Part shown: in pieces, positions 56,382 through 64,000 of the stretch | Layout: every line of letters starts with the position of its first letter | Numbering within the stretch: the first letter of the stretch is position 1 | NCBI RefSeq assembly: GCF_002954225.1 | Contig: NZ_PPTH01000015.1 | Coordinates: 330,475-394,474 of the forward strand | Direction: 5' to 3' | DNA length: 64,000 bases | Source of the DNA: Arthrobacter ruber | GTDB taxonomy: Bacteria > Actinomycetota > Actinomycetes > Actinomycetales > Micrococcaceae | The notes under the pieces: generated by a model | Database searches by the model: none | What the model was told of the DNA's origin: nothing | Seen by the model: the letters and a program-made list of their open reading frames with translations, nothing else | Translations under genes and position numbers: made by a program

Positions 56382-56487
56382 CACCGAAGGCGAGGTCCCC
56401 GGCCGGAGCCCCGACCGGATGGTCCCATCGGACCGACCGAATCGAGCGCGATTACCGGCGGAAGGGGGCATCCCTTAAACTTGTCGA

Positions 56488-57582
56488 GTGCCTTCCTCCG
56501 TCGACGCCCTAGCGAACCTGCCCCTGCGCGATGACCTCGTGGGCCTGCACCCGTACGGGGCCCCGCAGCTGGACGTGCCGATCCTGCTCAATGTCAACGA
56601 GAACACGCACGGCGTGCCGGCTGACGTGCATGCCGCCATCGTCGACGCCGTCGCGGAGGCCACGCAGGGCCTGAACCGGTATCCGGACCGCGAGTTCACC
56701 GAGCTCCGCAAGAACCTGGCGGACTACCTCGGCCATGGCCTCACCCCGGACCAGCTGTGGGCGGCCAACGGATCGAACGAGGTGCTGCAGCAGGTGCTGC
56801 AGGCGTTCGGCGGGCCCGGACGGACGGCGCTCGGGTTCCCTCCCACCTACTCCATGTACCCGCTGCTGGCCAGCGGCACCGGGACGCGCTACGTGACGGC
56901 GGAGCGCGGGGCCGCGTACGCCATGACGCCGGAGAGCACAGCCCGCGCGGTGCGCGAGTCCGGGTCGAACATCGTGTTCCTGTGCTCGCCGAACAACCCC
57001 ACCGGGACCGCGCTCGGCCTCGACGTCATCGAGGCCGCCTATGAGGCCGGCGAGGCCGCCCGCGCTGTCATCATCGTCGACGAGGCCTACGGGGAATTCG
57101 CGCAGAAGGGGACGCCGAGCGCGCTGACCCTGCTGCCGGGGCGCCCGCGCCTGCTCGTCTCCCGCACCATGAGCAAGGCCTTCGCCCTCGCGGGCGCGAG
57201 GATCGGCTACCTCGCGGCAGCCCCGGAGGTCGCCGACGCGCTCCGGCTGGTGCGCCTGCCGTACCACCTGTCCGCGATCACCCAGGCGGCCGCCAATGCG
57301 GCGCTGACGCACGCGGAGACCCTGCTCTCGAACGTCGAGGCCATCAAGGTGCAGCGGGACCGCATCGTGCGCGAACTCGTGCGGCTGGGGCTCCGCCCTG
57401 CGCCGTCGGACTCCAACTTCGTCTTCTTCTCGGGCCTCGAGGACCCGCACCGTGTCTGGGAGGGGCTCCTGGAAGCAGGTGTCCTCATCCGGGACGTCGG
57501 GATCCCGGGGTCCCTGCGCGTGACCGCGGGAACAGAAGAGGAGACCACGGTGTTCCTCTCGGCGTTGGAGAAGTTGCTGTAG
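56488..57582 (+). CDS. hisC: Histidinol-phosphate aminotransferase
   Basis: 364 residues. PLP enzyme making histidinol phosphate. LNVNENTHGVPADVHAAI, NGSNEVLQQVLQAFGGPGR, LCSPNNPTGTALGLDVIEA, VDEAYGEFAQKG and the Schiff-base lysine in SRTMSKAFALAGARIGYLAA. GTG 56488 comes 6 nt after TAAACT (56476-56481), a leaderless candidate. hisB follows after ~145 nt with its own promoter-like box (TAGACT 57619-57624). Confidence 0.94.
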   Translation: MPSSVDALANLPLRDDLVGLHPYGAPQLDVPILLNVNENTHGVPADVHAAIVDAVAEATQGLNRYPDREFTELRKNLADYLGHGLTPDQLWAANGSNEVLQQVLQAFGGPGRTALGFPPTYSMYPLLASGTGTRYVTAERGAAYAMTPESTARAVRESGSNIVFLCSPNNPTGTALGLDVIEAAYEAGEAARAVIIVDEAYGEFAQKGTPSALTLLPGRPRLLVSRTMSKAFALAGARIGYLAAAPEVADALRLVRLPYHLSAITQAAANAALTHAETLLSNVEAIKVQRDRIVRELVRLGLRPAPSDSNFVFFSGLEDPHRVWEGLLEAGVLIRDVGIPGSLRVTAGTEEETTVFLSALEKLL

Positions 57583-57728
57583 CCCCCGAGGACCGAGCCG
57601 CGCCGCCGTCGCATCTCCTAGACTTGAGGGGCAGTGGACGCACACGGCCCGTCGCCGTGCACCACCTCCCGCCACCAGACGAATGTCGATCCGCGCGCCG
57701 ATGACCGGCAGCGCACCGAAGGAATGCA

Positions 57729-58346
57729 ATGACAGTTGATGCCGCCCGCGGCCGCACCGCTCGGATCGAGCGCGTCACGAGCGAGTCCAGCGTCCTCGTC
57801 GAGCTGGACCTCGACGGTACCGGGGTGTCCTCGATCGACACCACCGTCCCCTTCTACGACCACATGCTCACAGCGCTGTCGAAGCACTCGCTGATCGACC
57901 TGACCATCAGGTCCTCGGGCGACACGCACATCGACGTCCACCACACCGTCGAGGACACCGCCATCGCGATCGGCGAGGCGCTCCGGAGCGCCCTCGGGAC
58001 CAAGGCCGGCATCCGGCGCTTCGGCGAGGCCACGGTGCCGCTCGACGAGGCCCTGGCCAACGCCGTCGTCGACATCTCGGGTCGCCCGTTCCTCGTGCAC
58101 GGCGGGGAGCCGGCGGGCCAGGAGTACCACCTGATCGGCGGCCACTTCACCGGATCGCTCACGCGCCACGTGTTCGAGGCCCTGGCCCTGCACGCTGGGA
58201 TCTGCCTCCACGTCACCGTCCTCGCCGGCCGCGACCCGCACCACATCGTCGAGGCCCAGTTCAAGGCACTGGCCCGTGCCCTGCGTGCAGCGGTGGAGCC
58301 CGATCCGCGCGTCGAGGGCATCCCGTCCACGAAGGGGACGCTATGA
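57729..58346 (+). CDS. hisB: Imidazoleglycerol-phosphate dehydratase
   Basis: 205 residues, monofunctional form. Metal-binding motifs [19 protein letters not shown] and [37 protein letters not shown] near the start. ATG 57729 has GAAGGA ~5 nt ahead. Overlaps hisH by 4 nt (ATGA). Confidence 0.96.
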   Translation: MTVDAARGRTARIERVTSESSVLVELDLDGTGVSSIDTTVPFYDHMLTALSKHSLIDLTIRSSGDTHIDVHHTVEDTAIAIGEALRSALGTKAGIRRFGEATVPLDEALANAVVDISGRPFLVHGGEPAGQEYHLIGGHFTGSLTRHVFEALALHAGICLHVTVLAGRDPHHIVEAQFKALARALRAAVEPDPRVEGIPSTKGTL

Positions 58347-58981
58347 GTGCGCGCACCGTCACGGTGCTCGACTACGGCTCGGGCAACGTCCGCTCCGTCG
58401 TCCGCGCCCTGGAGCACGTCGGCGCCGACGTCGTGCTGAGCGCAGAGCCCGACGACGTCCTCAACGCCGACGGCCTGCTCGTGCCCGGTGTCGGCGCGTT
58501 CGCCGCCGTCATGAAGGGGCTCAAGGACGTCGACGCCCTCCGTATGATCGGCAGGCGCGTGGCCGGCGGCAGGCCCGTCCTCGGGATCTGCGTCGGACTG
58601 CAGGTGCTCTTCGACGAGGGCGTGGAGCACGGCGTCCGCACCCCCGGCATGGGTGAATGGCCCGGTACGGTGGAGCGGCTCCAGGCCGACGTCGTGCCGC
58701 ACATGGGCTGGAACACCGTCCAGGCGCCCGAGGACACCGTCCTGTTCGACGGCATCGGGGACGAGCGCTTCTACTTCGTGCACTCCTACGGCGTCCAGGA
58801 CTGGCGTTTCGACGTCACCCAGCCGGCCATGAAGCCCCCGCAGGTCACCTGGGCCGAGCACGGTACCCCCTTCATCGCGGCCGTCGAGAACGGGCCGCTC
58901 AGCGCCACGCAGTTCCACCCCGAGAAATCGGGCGACGCCGGCGCGCAGCTGCTGCGGAACTGGATCGAGGGGATGCGGTGA
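58343..58981 (+). CDS. hisH: Imidazole glycerol phosphate synthase, glutaminase subunit
   Basis: 212 residues. Supplies ammonia to HisF. Nucleophile C83 in [11 protein letters not shown], histidine/glutamate of the triad in [13 protein letters not shown]; oxyanion motif VPGVGAF. hisF itself is not in the window. Confidence 0.96.
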   Translation: MSARTVTVLDYGSGNVRSVVRALEHVGADVVLSAEPDDVLNADGLLVPGVGAFAAVMKGLKDVDALRMIGRRVAGGRPVLGICVGLQVLFDEGVEHGVRTPGMGEWPGTVERLQADVVPHMGWNTVQAPEDTVLFDGIGDERFYFVHSYGVQDWRFDVTQPAMKPPQVTWAEHGTPFIAAVENGPLSATQFHPEKSGDAGAQLLRNWIEGMR

Positions 58982-58985
58982 GGCC

Positions 58986-59144
58986 GTGCTGAGCCTCGTG
59001 CTCATGGGCGCCGCCGGTGTCCTCATCGGAGGTGCCTTCTCCCTGCGCAGCCAGGACTTCCCCCGCTGGGTCTGGATCGCCTTCCTCGTGCTGGCGGGAC
59101 TCTCGCTCCTGGCCGCCTACCTGTTCACGCTTCCCGGCGACTAG
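58986..59144 (+). CDS. 52-residue membrane protein between hisH and hisA
   Basis: GTG start 4 nt after the hisH stop, TAG at 59142. Two hydrophobic helices: LSLVLMGAAGVLIGGAFSL and WVWIAFLVLAGLSLLAAYLF, joined by RSQDFPRW. Too short for most automatic callers, but position, codon bias and helix pattern support a real gene. GAGG lies close (2 nt) to the GTG, so coupling to hisH is likely. Function unknown. Confidence 0.6.
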   Translation: MLSLVLMGAAGVLIGGAFSLRSQDFPRWVWIAFLVLAGLSLLAAYLFTLPGD

Positions 59145-59213
59145 CCGCCACACCCGACCGACCGACCGACCCGCTCGACCGACCAGGCCCGACAGCCCGT
59201 ACGAAAGCAGACC

Positions 59214-59972
59214 ATGAGCCCCTTCGCCGAATCGCCCACGCTCGAACTCCTCCCCGCCGTCGACGTCGCCGACGGCCAGGCCGTGCGCCTGGTGCAGGGC
59301 GAGGCCGGCAGCGAGACCGGGTACGGCGACCCGCTCGACGCCGCGCTCGCATGGCAGGAGGCCGGCGCGGAGTGGGTGCACCTCGTGGACCTGGACGCCG
59401 CCTTCGGCCGGGGCTCCAACCGGGACCTGCTCGAGCGCGTGGTCCGCCACCTCGACATCAAGGTCGAACTCTCCGGAGGCATCCGGGACGACGCGACACT
59501 CGACGCAGCCCTCGAGCTCGGCGCCACGCGCGTCAACCTCGGCACGGCTGCGCTCGAGAACCCCGAGTGGACCGAACTGGCCATCGCCCGGTACGGCGAC
59601 GCCGTCGCCGTCGGGCTCGACGTCCGCGGCACCACCCTCGCCGCGCGCGGCTGGACGGAGGACGGCGGTGACCTCTGGGAAGTCCTGCAGCGCCTCGAGG
59701 ACGCGGGCTGCGCACGCTACGTGGTCACGGACGTGACGAAGGACGGAACCCTCAGGGGCCCGAACATCGCGCTGCTCCAGGAGGTCCTCGCGAAGACCAC
59801 GCGACCGGTCGTGGCGTCGGGCGGGATCTCGAGCCTCGACGACATCGCGGCGCTCCGCGAACTCGTGCCCTCCGGCCTCGAGGGCGCGATCGTCGGCAAG
59901 GCACTCTACGCGGGAGCGTTCACCCTGCCGCAGGCCCTCGACGTGGCGGGACTGCCCGCCACGGACGCGTGA
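59214..59972 (+). CDS. hisA: Phosphoribosyl isomerase (HisA; PriA-type)
   Basis: 252 residues, TIM barrel. [21 protein letters not shown] has the catalytic Asp, [18 protein letters not shown] the second Asp; the loop [21 protein letters not shown] resembles PriA, which in actinobacteria also serves as TrpF. Bifunctionality is inferred from the lineage; no trpF is in the window to test it. Overlaps the SseB gene by 4 nt. Confidence 0.93.
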   Translation: MSPFAESPTLELLPAVDVADGQAVRLVQGEAGSETGYGDPLDAALAWQEAGAEWVHLVDLDAAFGRGSNRDLLERVVRHLDIKVELSGGIRDDATLDAALELGATRVNLGTAALENPEWTELAIARYGDAVAVGLDVRGTTLAARGWTEDGGDLWEVLQRLEDAGCARYVVTDVTKDGTLRGPNIALLQEVLAKTTRPVVASGGISSLDDIAALRELVPSGLEGAIVGKALYAGAFTLPQALDVAGLPATDA

Positions 59973-60835
59973 CCGGACGGCAGCTTCCCGCGCACATCGC
60001 GGCGGCCCTCGCGGGCAACACCGCCGACTCCGCCGGGCAGGCGTGGGCGGGCCGCGACCTGTCCGGGCCGGACAACCCCCTGCATGCGTTCGACGACGAC
60101 GACGGCACAGCCGAGCCCGCACTGGCTGCCGCCGTCGCCGGGCTGCTCGGTGCTCCCGACCGATCGGTGGATCAGCCGGGCCCCCGCGAGAGGGCCGTGT
60201 TCACCGCCCTCACGACCGCGCGGGTCTTCATCCCCATCGTCGCCCGGCTCGCGCAGCCGGGGGAGGGGGTCTCCGGTGTGCAGTCCGACAAGGAAGCGGA
60301 GATGGCACTCGTCACGCTCACCGCGCCGGACGGGCGCAGGGCCCTGCCGGTCTTCTCGTCCACCCGCGCCCTCGAGCGCTGGCACCCGGACGCCCGCCCC
60401 GTCGCGGCGTACGCGGCACGCGCCGCCCTCGCCGCCGCGGCGGAGGACGCCGAGCTGATGGTGCTGGACCCGGGCGCGGACCTGACCGTCGTGGTCCGCC
60501 GTCCCGCCGTGTGGGCCCTCGCCCGACAGATCCGGTGGACGCCGTCCTACGAGGACCCCGCACTGGCTGCGCTGGTGGAGACGGCGGCGCGCGGGGAGCA
60601 GGACGTGCTCGCAGTAGCCCTGCGACCCGCCGCAGGCGTCCTCACGCGCACGGCCGACGGTACTATTGCCTCCGGTGGGGGTCCCGGTCCGGAGCTGCGC
60701 ATGGACCTGCAGCTCCGCGGAGGGTTGTCGCCGCAGGAGGTACGCGATGCCGTCGCGTCCTTCCGCGGGAAGCTCCTGGGCCTCACCGACTTCGTGGAAC
60801 GCGTCGACTCGCTCGACATCAAACTGACCCGCTGA
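59969..60835 (+). CDS. SseB family protein
   Basis: 288 residues, GTG start overlapping hisA. The SseB pattern is visible: [93 protein letters not shown]. The C-terminal half binds no recognisable ligand. Often placed after hisA in actinobacteria. Function unknown. Confidence 0.85.
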   Translation: MTGRQLPAHIAAALAGNTADSAGQAWAGRDLSGPDNPLHAFDDDDGTAEPALAAAVAGLLGAPDRSVDQPGPRERAVFTALTTARVFIPIVARLAQPGEGVSGVQSDKEAEMALVTLTAPDGRRALPVFSSTRALERWHPDARPVAAYAARAALAAAAEDAELMVLDPGADLTVVVRRPAVWALARQIRWTPSYEDPALAALVETAARGEQDVLAVALRPAAGVLTRTADGTIASGGGPGPELRMDLQLRGGLSPQEVRDAVASFRGKLLGLTDFVERVDSLDIKLTR

Positions 60836-60864
60836 CGGATCCGTCGGCCAGGAAAGACACACAC

Positions 60865-62175
60865 GTGAACTTCGCCGTCTACCGTGATCTGCTGCGCATC
60901 CGCTCCGTCCGGACCCTGCTGATCGTCGGGATGATCGCCCGCTTCCCCCACTCGGCGGCGGGCGTGCTCCTGACCCTGCACGTGGTGCAGACCCTCGATC
61001 GCGGCTATGCGGAGGCGGGGGCCGTGGCCGCCGTCGTCACCATCGGTATCGCCGTCGGTGCCCCGTGGCGCGGCCGGGGGATCGACGAGGCAGGACTGCG
61101 CCGGGCGCTCGTCCCCTCCGTCATCGCGGAGGCGGCCATCTGGTCCGTCGCCCCGCACCTGCCCTACGAGTGGCTGCTCCTCGCCGCCCTCGTCGGCGGG
61201 CTCTTCACCCTCCCGGCGTTCTCGGTGATCCGGCAGGCGCTCGGAGTACTGGTCGACGGTGATCGACGGCGCACGGCCTTCACGCTCGACGCCATCTCCA
61301 CGGAGGTCGTCTTCATGGCCGGGCCGGCCGTGGGCATCGTCCTGGCCACCCAGGTGTCCTCCGTGCTCGGTCTGACCCTCGTGGGCCTCGCCACCGCCGC
61401 GGCCGGTGTCTTCCTCATGTGGTTCAACCCGCCGACGCGCTCCGACCAACTGCCCGACGCCGGGACCGTATCGGCAGCCGCACCGGCCGGCGTCGGCGAC
61501 GCCGCAGCCGACCTCATCGGATCCTCCGACGCGACCCCGGCCGCCGGTGCTTCGATGCTGCGCCGGGGGGTGCGCCGGGCCTTCCCGTGGCTGACCGTGC
61601 CGCTCGTCCTGGTCATGGTGACCGCCGCAGGGGCCGGGCTCGCCCTCTCGGGCTCCGAGGTGGGCATCGTGGCGGCCCTCGAACTCGCGGGCAAGGAGGA
61701 TCAGCTCGGGCTCGTCTTCGTGGCGTGGTGCGCCGCCTCGGTGGTGGGGGGCCTCGTCTACGGTGCCCTGCACCGGCCGGTCCCGCCGTCGCTCCTCCTG
61801 CTCGGCATGGCGCTGCTGACGCTGCCCATGGGCCTCGCCGACTCGACGCTGTCGCTGGCGCTGCTCTCGATCCCGCCGGGCCTGCTCTGCGCCCCGGTCC
61901 TCTCGGCGGCATCGGAGAAGGTCGCCGATCTGGTGGCCGAGGACAGGAGGGGTGAGGCGATGGGATGGTACGGCTCGGCGCTGACCTCCGGCGTGGCGCT
62001 CGGGGCGCCGCTGGCGGGTGTCCTCATCGACCTGACCGGCCCCTGGGGCGGTTTCACGGCCGTGGCCGTGGTCTCGGCGCTGATCGGTGTCGTCGCCTTC
62101 CTCGCCCGTCACCTGGGGCGGTCACCGGTCGGGGCCGGGACCGCACACCGGGAGGCAGCCGGCGGGGCTAGTTGA
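60865..62175 (+). CDS. MFS transporter
   Basis: 436 residues, about twelve membrane helices with a polar linker in the middle (PPTRSDQLPDAGTVSAAAPA, ~195-235). Loop motifs such as GAPWRGRGIDEAGLRRAL and VADLVAEDRRGEAMGWYGSALTSG fit the drug-efflux-like MFS. Substrate unknown. GTG 60865 has AGGAAAG ~8 nt ahead. Its last 8 nt overlap tail-to-tail with the DUF1844 gene. Confidence 0.9.
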   Translation: MNFAVYRDLLRIRSVRTLLIVGMIARFPHSAAGVLLTLHVVQTLDRGYAEAGAVAAVVTIGIAVGAPWRGRGIDEAGLRRALVPSVIAEAAIWSVAPHLPYEWLLLAALVGGLFTLPAFSVIRQALGVLVDGDRRRTAFTLDAISTEVVFMAGPAVGIVLATQVSSVLGLTLVGLATAAAGVFLMWFNPPTRSDQLPDAGTVSAAAPAGVGDAAADLIGSSDATPAAGASMLRRGVRRAFPWLTVPLVLVMVTAAGAGLALSGSEVGIVAALELAGKEDQLGLVFVAWCAASVVGGLVYGALHRPVPPSLLLLGMALLTLPMGLADSTLSLALLSIPPGLLCAPVLSAASEKVADLVAEDRRGEAMGWYGSALTSGVALGAPLAGVLIDLTGPWGGFTAVAVVSALIGVVAFLARHLGRSPVGAGTAHREAAGGAS

Positions 62176-62617
62176 CCGGACCCGTGTACTTCTCGCCGGG
62201 ACCCTTGCCGGGCGGGTCGGGGATGATCGAGGCCTCGCGGAAGGCCAGCTGCAGGGAACGGAGCCCGTCACGCAACGGGCCCGCGTGCTGGGAACCGATC
62301 TCGGGTGCCGCGGCGGTCACGAAGCCGGCCAGGGCGGTGATCAGCTTCCGCGCCTCGTCCAGATCCTTGAGCTGCTCCGCGTTCTCCTCGTGGCCGAGGC
62401 CGCACTTCACGGCGGCGGCACTCATGAGATGGACGGCGGACGTGACGATCACCTCGACGGCGGCCACCTCCGAGATGTCACGCATCTGCCGTCGGACGTC
62501 CTGCTCCGCCTCGGAGGCGCCTGCGGCGTGCTCCTGCTCGTCGGCGAAGCTGCGCCTGGAGGTCGTCGCGGCTCCGGTGTCGGAGGCCTGCTGCGGATTG
62601 TCGTGTGGGGTGTCCAT
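62168..62617 (-). CDS. DUF1844 protein
   Basis: 149 residues. A polar N-terminal third is followed by the DUF1844 core: MRDISEVAAVEVIVTSAVHLMSAAAVKCGLGHE then DLDEARKLITALAGFVTAAAPEIGSQHAGPLRDGLRSLQLAFREAS. The protein is conserved upstream of infC in actinobacteria, in opposite orientation. Function unknown. Start ATG 62617; a longer TTG start at 62641 is possible. Confidence 0.88.
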   Translation of the reverse strand: MDTPHDNPQQASDTGAATTSRRSFADEQEHAAGASEAEQDVRRQMRDISEVAAVEVIVTSAVHLMSAAAVKCGLGHEENAEQLKDLDEARKLITALAGFVTAAAPEIGSQHAGPLRDGLRSLQLAFREASIIPDPPGKGPGEKYTGPVN

Positions 62618-62916
62618 ACTGGTAAGCTTGGCATAGACCAACCGGTCGCTGGTACTCGTCGTGCTCCCTCAGGGAGTCCGCCGGACCGGGCCGGGACGCA
62701 AGCGGAGTCCTCTCCCACCCGCGTTTGCCTGGTGCGGCCCCTCGCCGCATTGCAGGTAGCCGGGTTTCATGGTCGGTCCTGCCGATGATCGTGCAGGGGG
62801 CTTAGGCTTCCTCCGACGGTGCAGAACCGGTTACCGAGGCCTCCTGTTGCGCGTGCGATGGGAGGCCTTCTTTCGTCTGCAGGCGGTTTCAGCTTGAGAA
62901 TCCACAGGAGTGACAC
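62618..62916 (+). promoter_or_regulatory. infC leader/promoter region with hairpins
   Basis: 299 nt without a gene. TAGGCT (62803-62808) is a possible -10. Stems seen: CTCCC/GGGAG (62664-62676), TGCGGC/GCCGCA (62733-62749) and AGGCCTCC/GGAGGCCT (62837-62844 with 62861-62868), the last followed by TCTTTC. The third could attenuate infC transcription ~45 nt before its start codon. No known riboswitch recognised. Confidence 0.45.
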
Positions 62917-64000
62917 ATTAGCGAGCCAAGAATCAACGATCGTATCCGCGTTCCCGAGGTGCGGTTGGTCGGACCTGCCGGCGAACAGGTAGGAATCGTC
63001 CGTATCGAGGACGCGCTCCGACTTGCCGCCGAATCCGACCTGGATCTTGTCGAGGTAGCACCGCAGGCGAAGCCGCCGGTCGCCAAGCTCATGGATTTTG
63101 GTAAGTACAAGTACGAAGCGGCCGTCAAGGCGCGCGAGGCCCGGAAGAACCAGACCAACACGGTCCTGAAGGAGATCCGTTTCCGCCTCAAGATCGACAC
63201 GCACGACTACGAGACCAAGCGCGGGCACGCGATCCGCTTCCTCGGCGCCGGCGACAAGGTCAAGGCCATGATCCAGTTCCGCGGGCGCGAGCAGCAACGC
63301 CCCGAGATGGGCATCCGCCTCCTGCAGAAGTTCGCGGAGGACGTGGCCGAGGTCGGCGTCGTCGAGTCGTCGCCCCGCATCGACGGGCGCAACATGGTCA
63401 TGGTCATCGGTCCCACCAAGAACAAGGCCGAGGCCAAGGCCGAAGCGCGCCGTGCCACGCAGCGCGCCGAGGCGAAGGCCGCCAACGAGGCTGCAAAGAA
63501 CGGCGAGGCGCCGCCGCGCGTCGACACCTCGGGCCTGGGCAACGCCCCGCTGACGCAGTCCCTCGCGGACCTGCTGCCCGAGGGCTACTCGATCAGGAGC
63601 GCTCCCGAGGCGGAGGCGCCCGAGACCGACGCGCCGACGACGGACGCCCCTCAGGCTCCCGCCCAGGACGCGTCCACCGCGGGGACGACGCAGGCGGTCG
63701 AAGCCCCGGTCGCACAGGCGCCGACGGCGGAGCCGGCTCCGGCCCGCACCTCGTCGGCCCCGCGGTCGACGGCGACGCGTGCTGCCGCCGAGCGTCCCGC
63801 GACGTCGAGGCCGGCATCGGCCCCGCGCCCGGCGGCATCGCGCCCCACGTCGGCTGCTCCGGCACCCCGGCCTGCATCGGCTGCCCCGGCACCCCGGCCC
63901 GCATCGGCTGCCCCGGCGCCGAGGCCGGCCGCAGCGGCGCCGAAGCCGTCCGCGGCAGCCCAGCCCTCGGCCATGCCGAAGCCCGGAGCGCCGAAGCCTT
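62917..64000 (+). CDS. infC: Translation initiation factor IF-3, 3' end missing
   Basis: At least 361 codons, cut by the right edge. The start is ATT 62917: TGA lies in frame two codons upstream, AGGAG (62906-62910) sits 6 nt ahead, and the product then begins [34 protein letters not shown], the true IF-3 N terminus. [23 protein letters not shown] links to the C-terminal domain ([46 protein letters not shown]). After ~residue 200 comes an Ala/Pro/Thr-rich tail of over 150 residues with repeats, still open at the edge. A rare start is the known autoregulation device of infC. Confidence 0.93.
   Translation, partial: MSEPRINDRIRVPEVRLVGPAGEQVGIVRIEDALRLAAESDLDLVEVAPQAKPPVAKLMDFGKYKYEAAVKAREARKNQTNTVLKEIRFRLKIDTHDYETKRGHAIRFLGAGDKVKAMIQFRGREQQRPEMGIRLLQKFAEDVAEVGVVESSPRIDGRNMVMVIGPTKNKAEAKAEARRATQRAEAKAANEAAKNGEAPPRVDTSGLGNAPLTQSLADLLPEGYSIRSAPEAEAPETDAPTTDAPQAPAQDASTAGTTQAVEAPVAQAPTAEPAPARTSSAPRSTATRAAAERPATSRPASAPRPAASRPTSAAPAPRPASAAPAPRPASAAPAPRPAAAAPKPSAAAQPSAMPKPGAPKP
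63850..63930 (+). repeat. Three tandem 27-bp repeats in the infC tail
   Basis: Units at 63850, 63877 and 63904 encode SAAPAPRPA (third copy ends RPA with one change). Same 9-residue periodicity and Ala/Pro/Arg content as the repeats in infB. Confidence 0.85.

Noticed and set aside
59154..59175. CGAC repeat before hisA as a phase-variation tract
   Set aside because: Only about four full units, outside the coding region and not between clear promoter elements.
62642..62830. Structured small RNA gene (for example SRP RNA) upstream of infC
   Set aside because: Short stems exist but no conserved SRP or other RNA motif is visible; it is better treated as the infC leader region.
1..64000. CRISPR arrays, tRNA/rRNA genes, insertion sequences, prophage or integration sites
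   Set aside because: None found: the repeats present are in-frame protein repeats, intergenic spaces are all under ~320 nt, and no transposase or integrase motifs occur.

Overview
The window is high-GC (roughly two thirds G+C by eye), gene-dense, almost entirely coding DNA of a Gram-positive actinobacterium. Gene order and protein sequences look most like Arthrobacter and relatives (Micrococcaceae). The evidence is actinobacterial synteny (dxr-rip1-ispG-GNAT; DUF4439-rimP-nusA-ylxR-infB-rbfA; dapA-rnj-ftsK-pgsA-cinA-clgR; DUF3046-recA-recX-miaB-miaA-dapF; hflX-dinG-lexA with a divergent LysM gene; hisC-hisB-hisH-hisA), frequent GTG/TTG starts, 4-8 nt gene overlaps and TANNNT -10 boxes. The assignment is by resemblance, not by a database search. 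This is core chromosome: I see no insertion sequence, prophage, CRISPR array, tRNA or rRNA gene.

Layout. 1-0.9 kb: left-truncated DUF222 (13E12-type) protein on the minus strand. 1.2-7.4 kb: dxr, site-2 protease, a SatD-like regulator with its own operator-like palindrome, a membrane protein, a YciI protein, ispG and a GNAT; dxr and ispG are the second and next-to-last steps of the MEP isoprenoid pathway. 7.5-12.3 kb: proS, a TSUP exporter, an APH(6)-type kinase and a DUF4439 lipid-anchored or membrane-tethered protein. 12.4-18.2 kb: rimP-nusA-ylxR-infB-rbfA translation/transcription operon. 18.3-27.7 kb: an aminotransferase, truB, three small membrane proteins, ribF, rpsO, pnp and an M16 peptidase. 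27.7-33.5 kb: a molybdenum cofactor cluster (moaD, moaA, a sulfite-oxidase-like enzyme, moeA, moaC, mog, moaE). 33.5-43.4 kb: dapB, a TPR protein, an acyltransferase-like membrane protein, dapA, RNase J, ftsK, pgsA, cinA and clgR. 43.4-50.9 kb: a MarR regulator, DUF3046, recA, recX, miaB, miaA, dapF and a methyltransferase. 51-56.4 kb: hflX, a DinG-type helicase, lexA and a LysM membrane protein. 56.5-62.6 kb: histidine genes, SseB, an MFS transporter and DUF1844. 62.9 kb to the end: infC, cut by the right edge.

Themes. Lysine/peptidoglycan precursor genes (dapA, dapB, dapF) are scattered but each has its own promoter. An SOS module is visible: LexA boxes lie at recA, at lexA and upstream of the LysM gene, which fits the SOS-induced division-suppressor class (DivS/YneA/Rv2719c). 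A second recurring theme is transcription starting at the start codon: about fifteen genes have a TANNNT-like box ending exactly 6 or 7 nt before the start codon, usually without a properly placed Shine-Dalgarno sequence. Several of these boxes reuse the stop codon of the gene in front. I found no convincing new multi-gene system. The most rewarding items to check are the leaderless/stop-sharing promoters, the palindrome at the SatD-like gene, the long repeat-bearing RecX extension, and infC with its ATT start and repetitive C-terminal tail.
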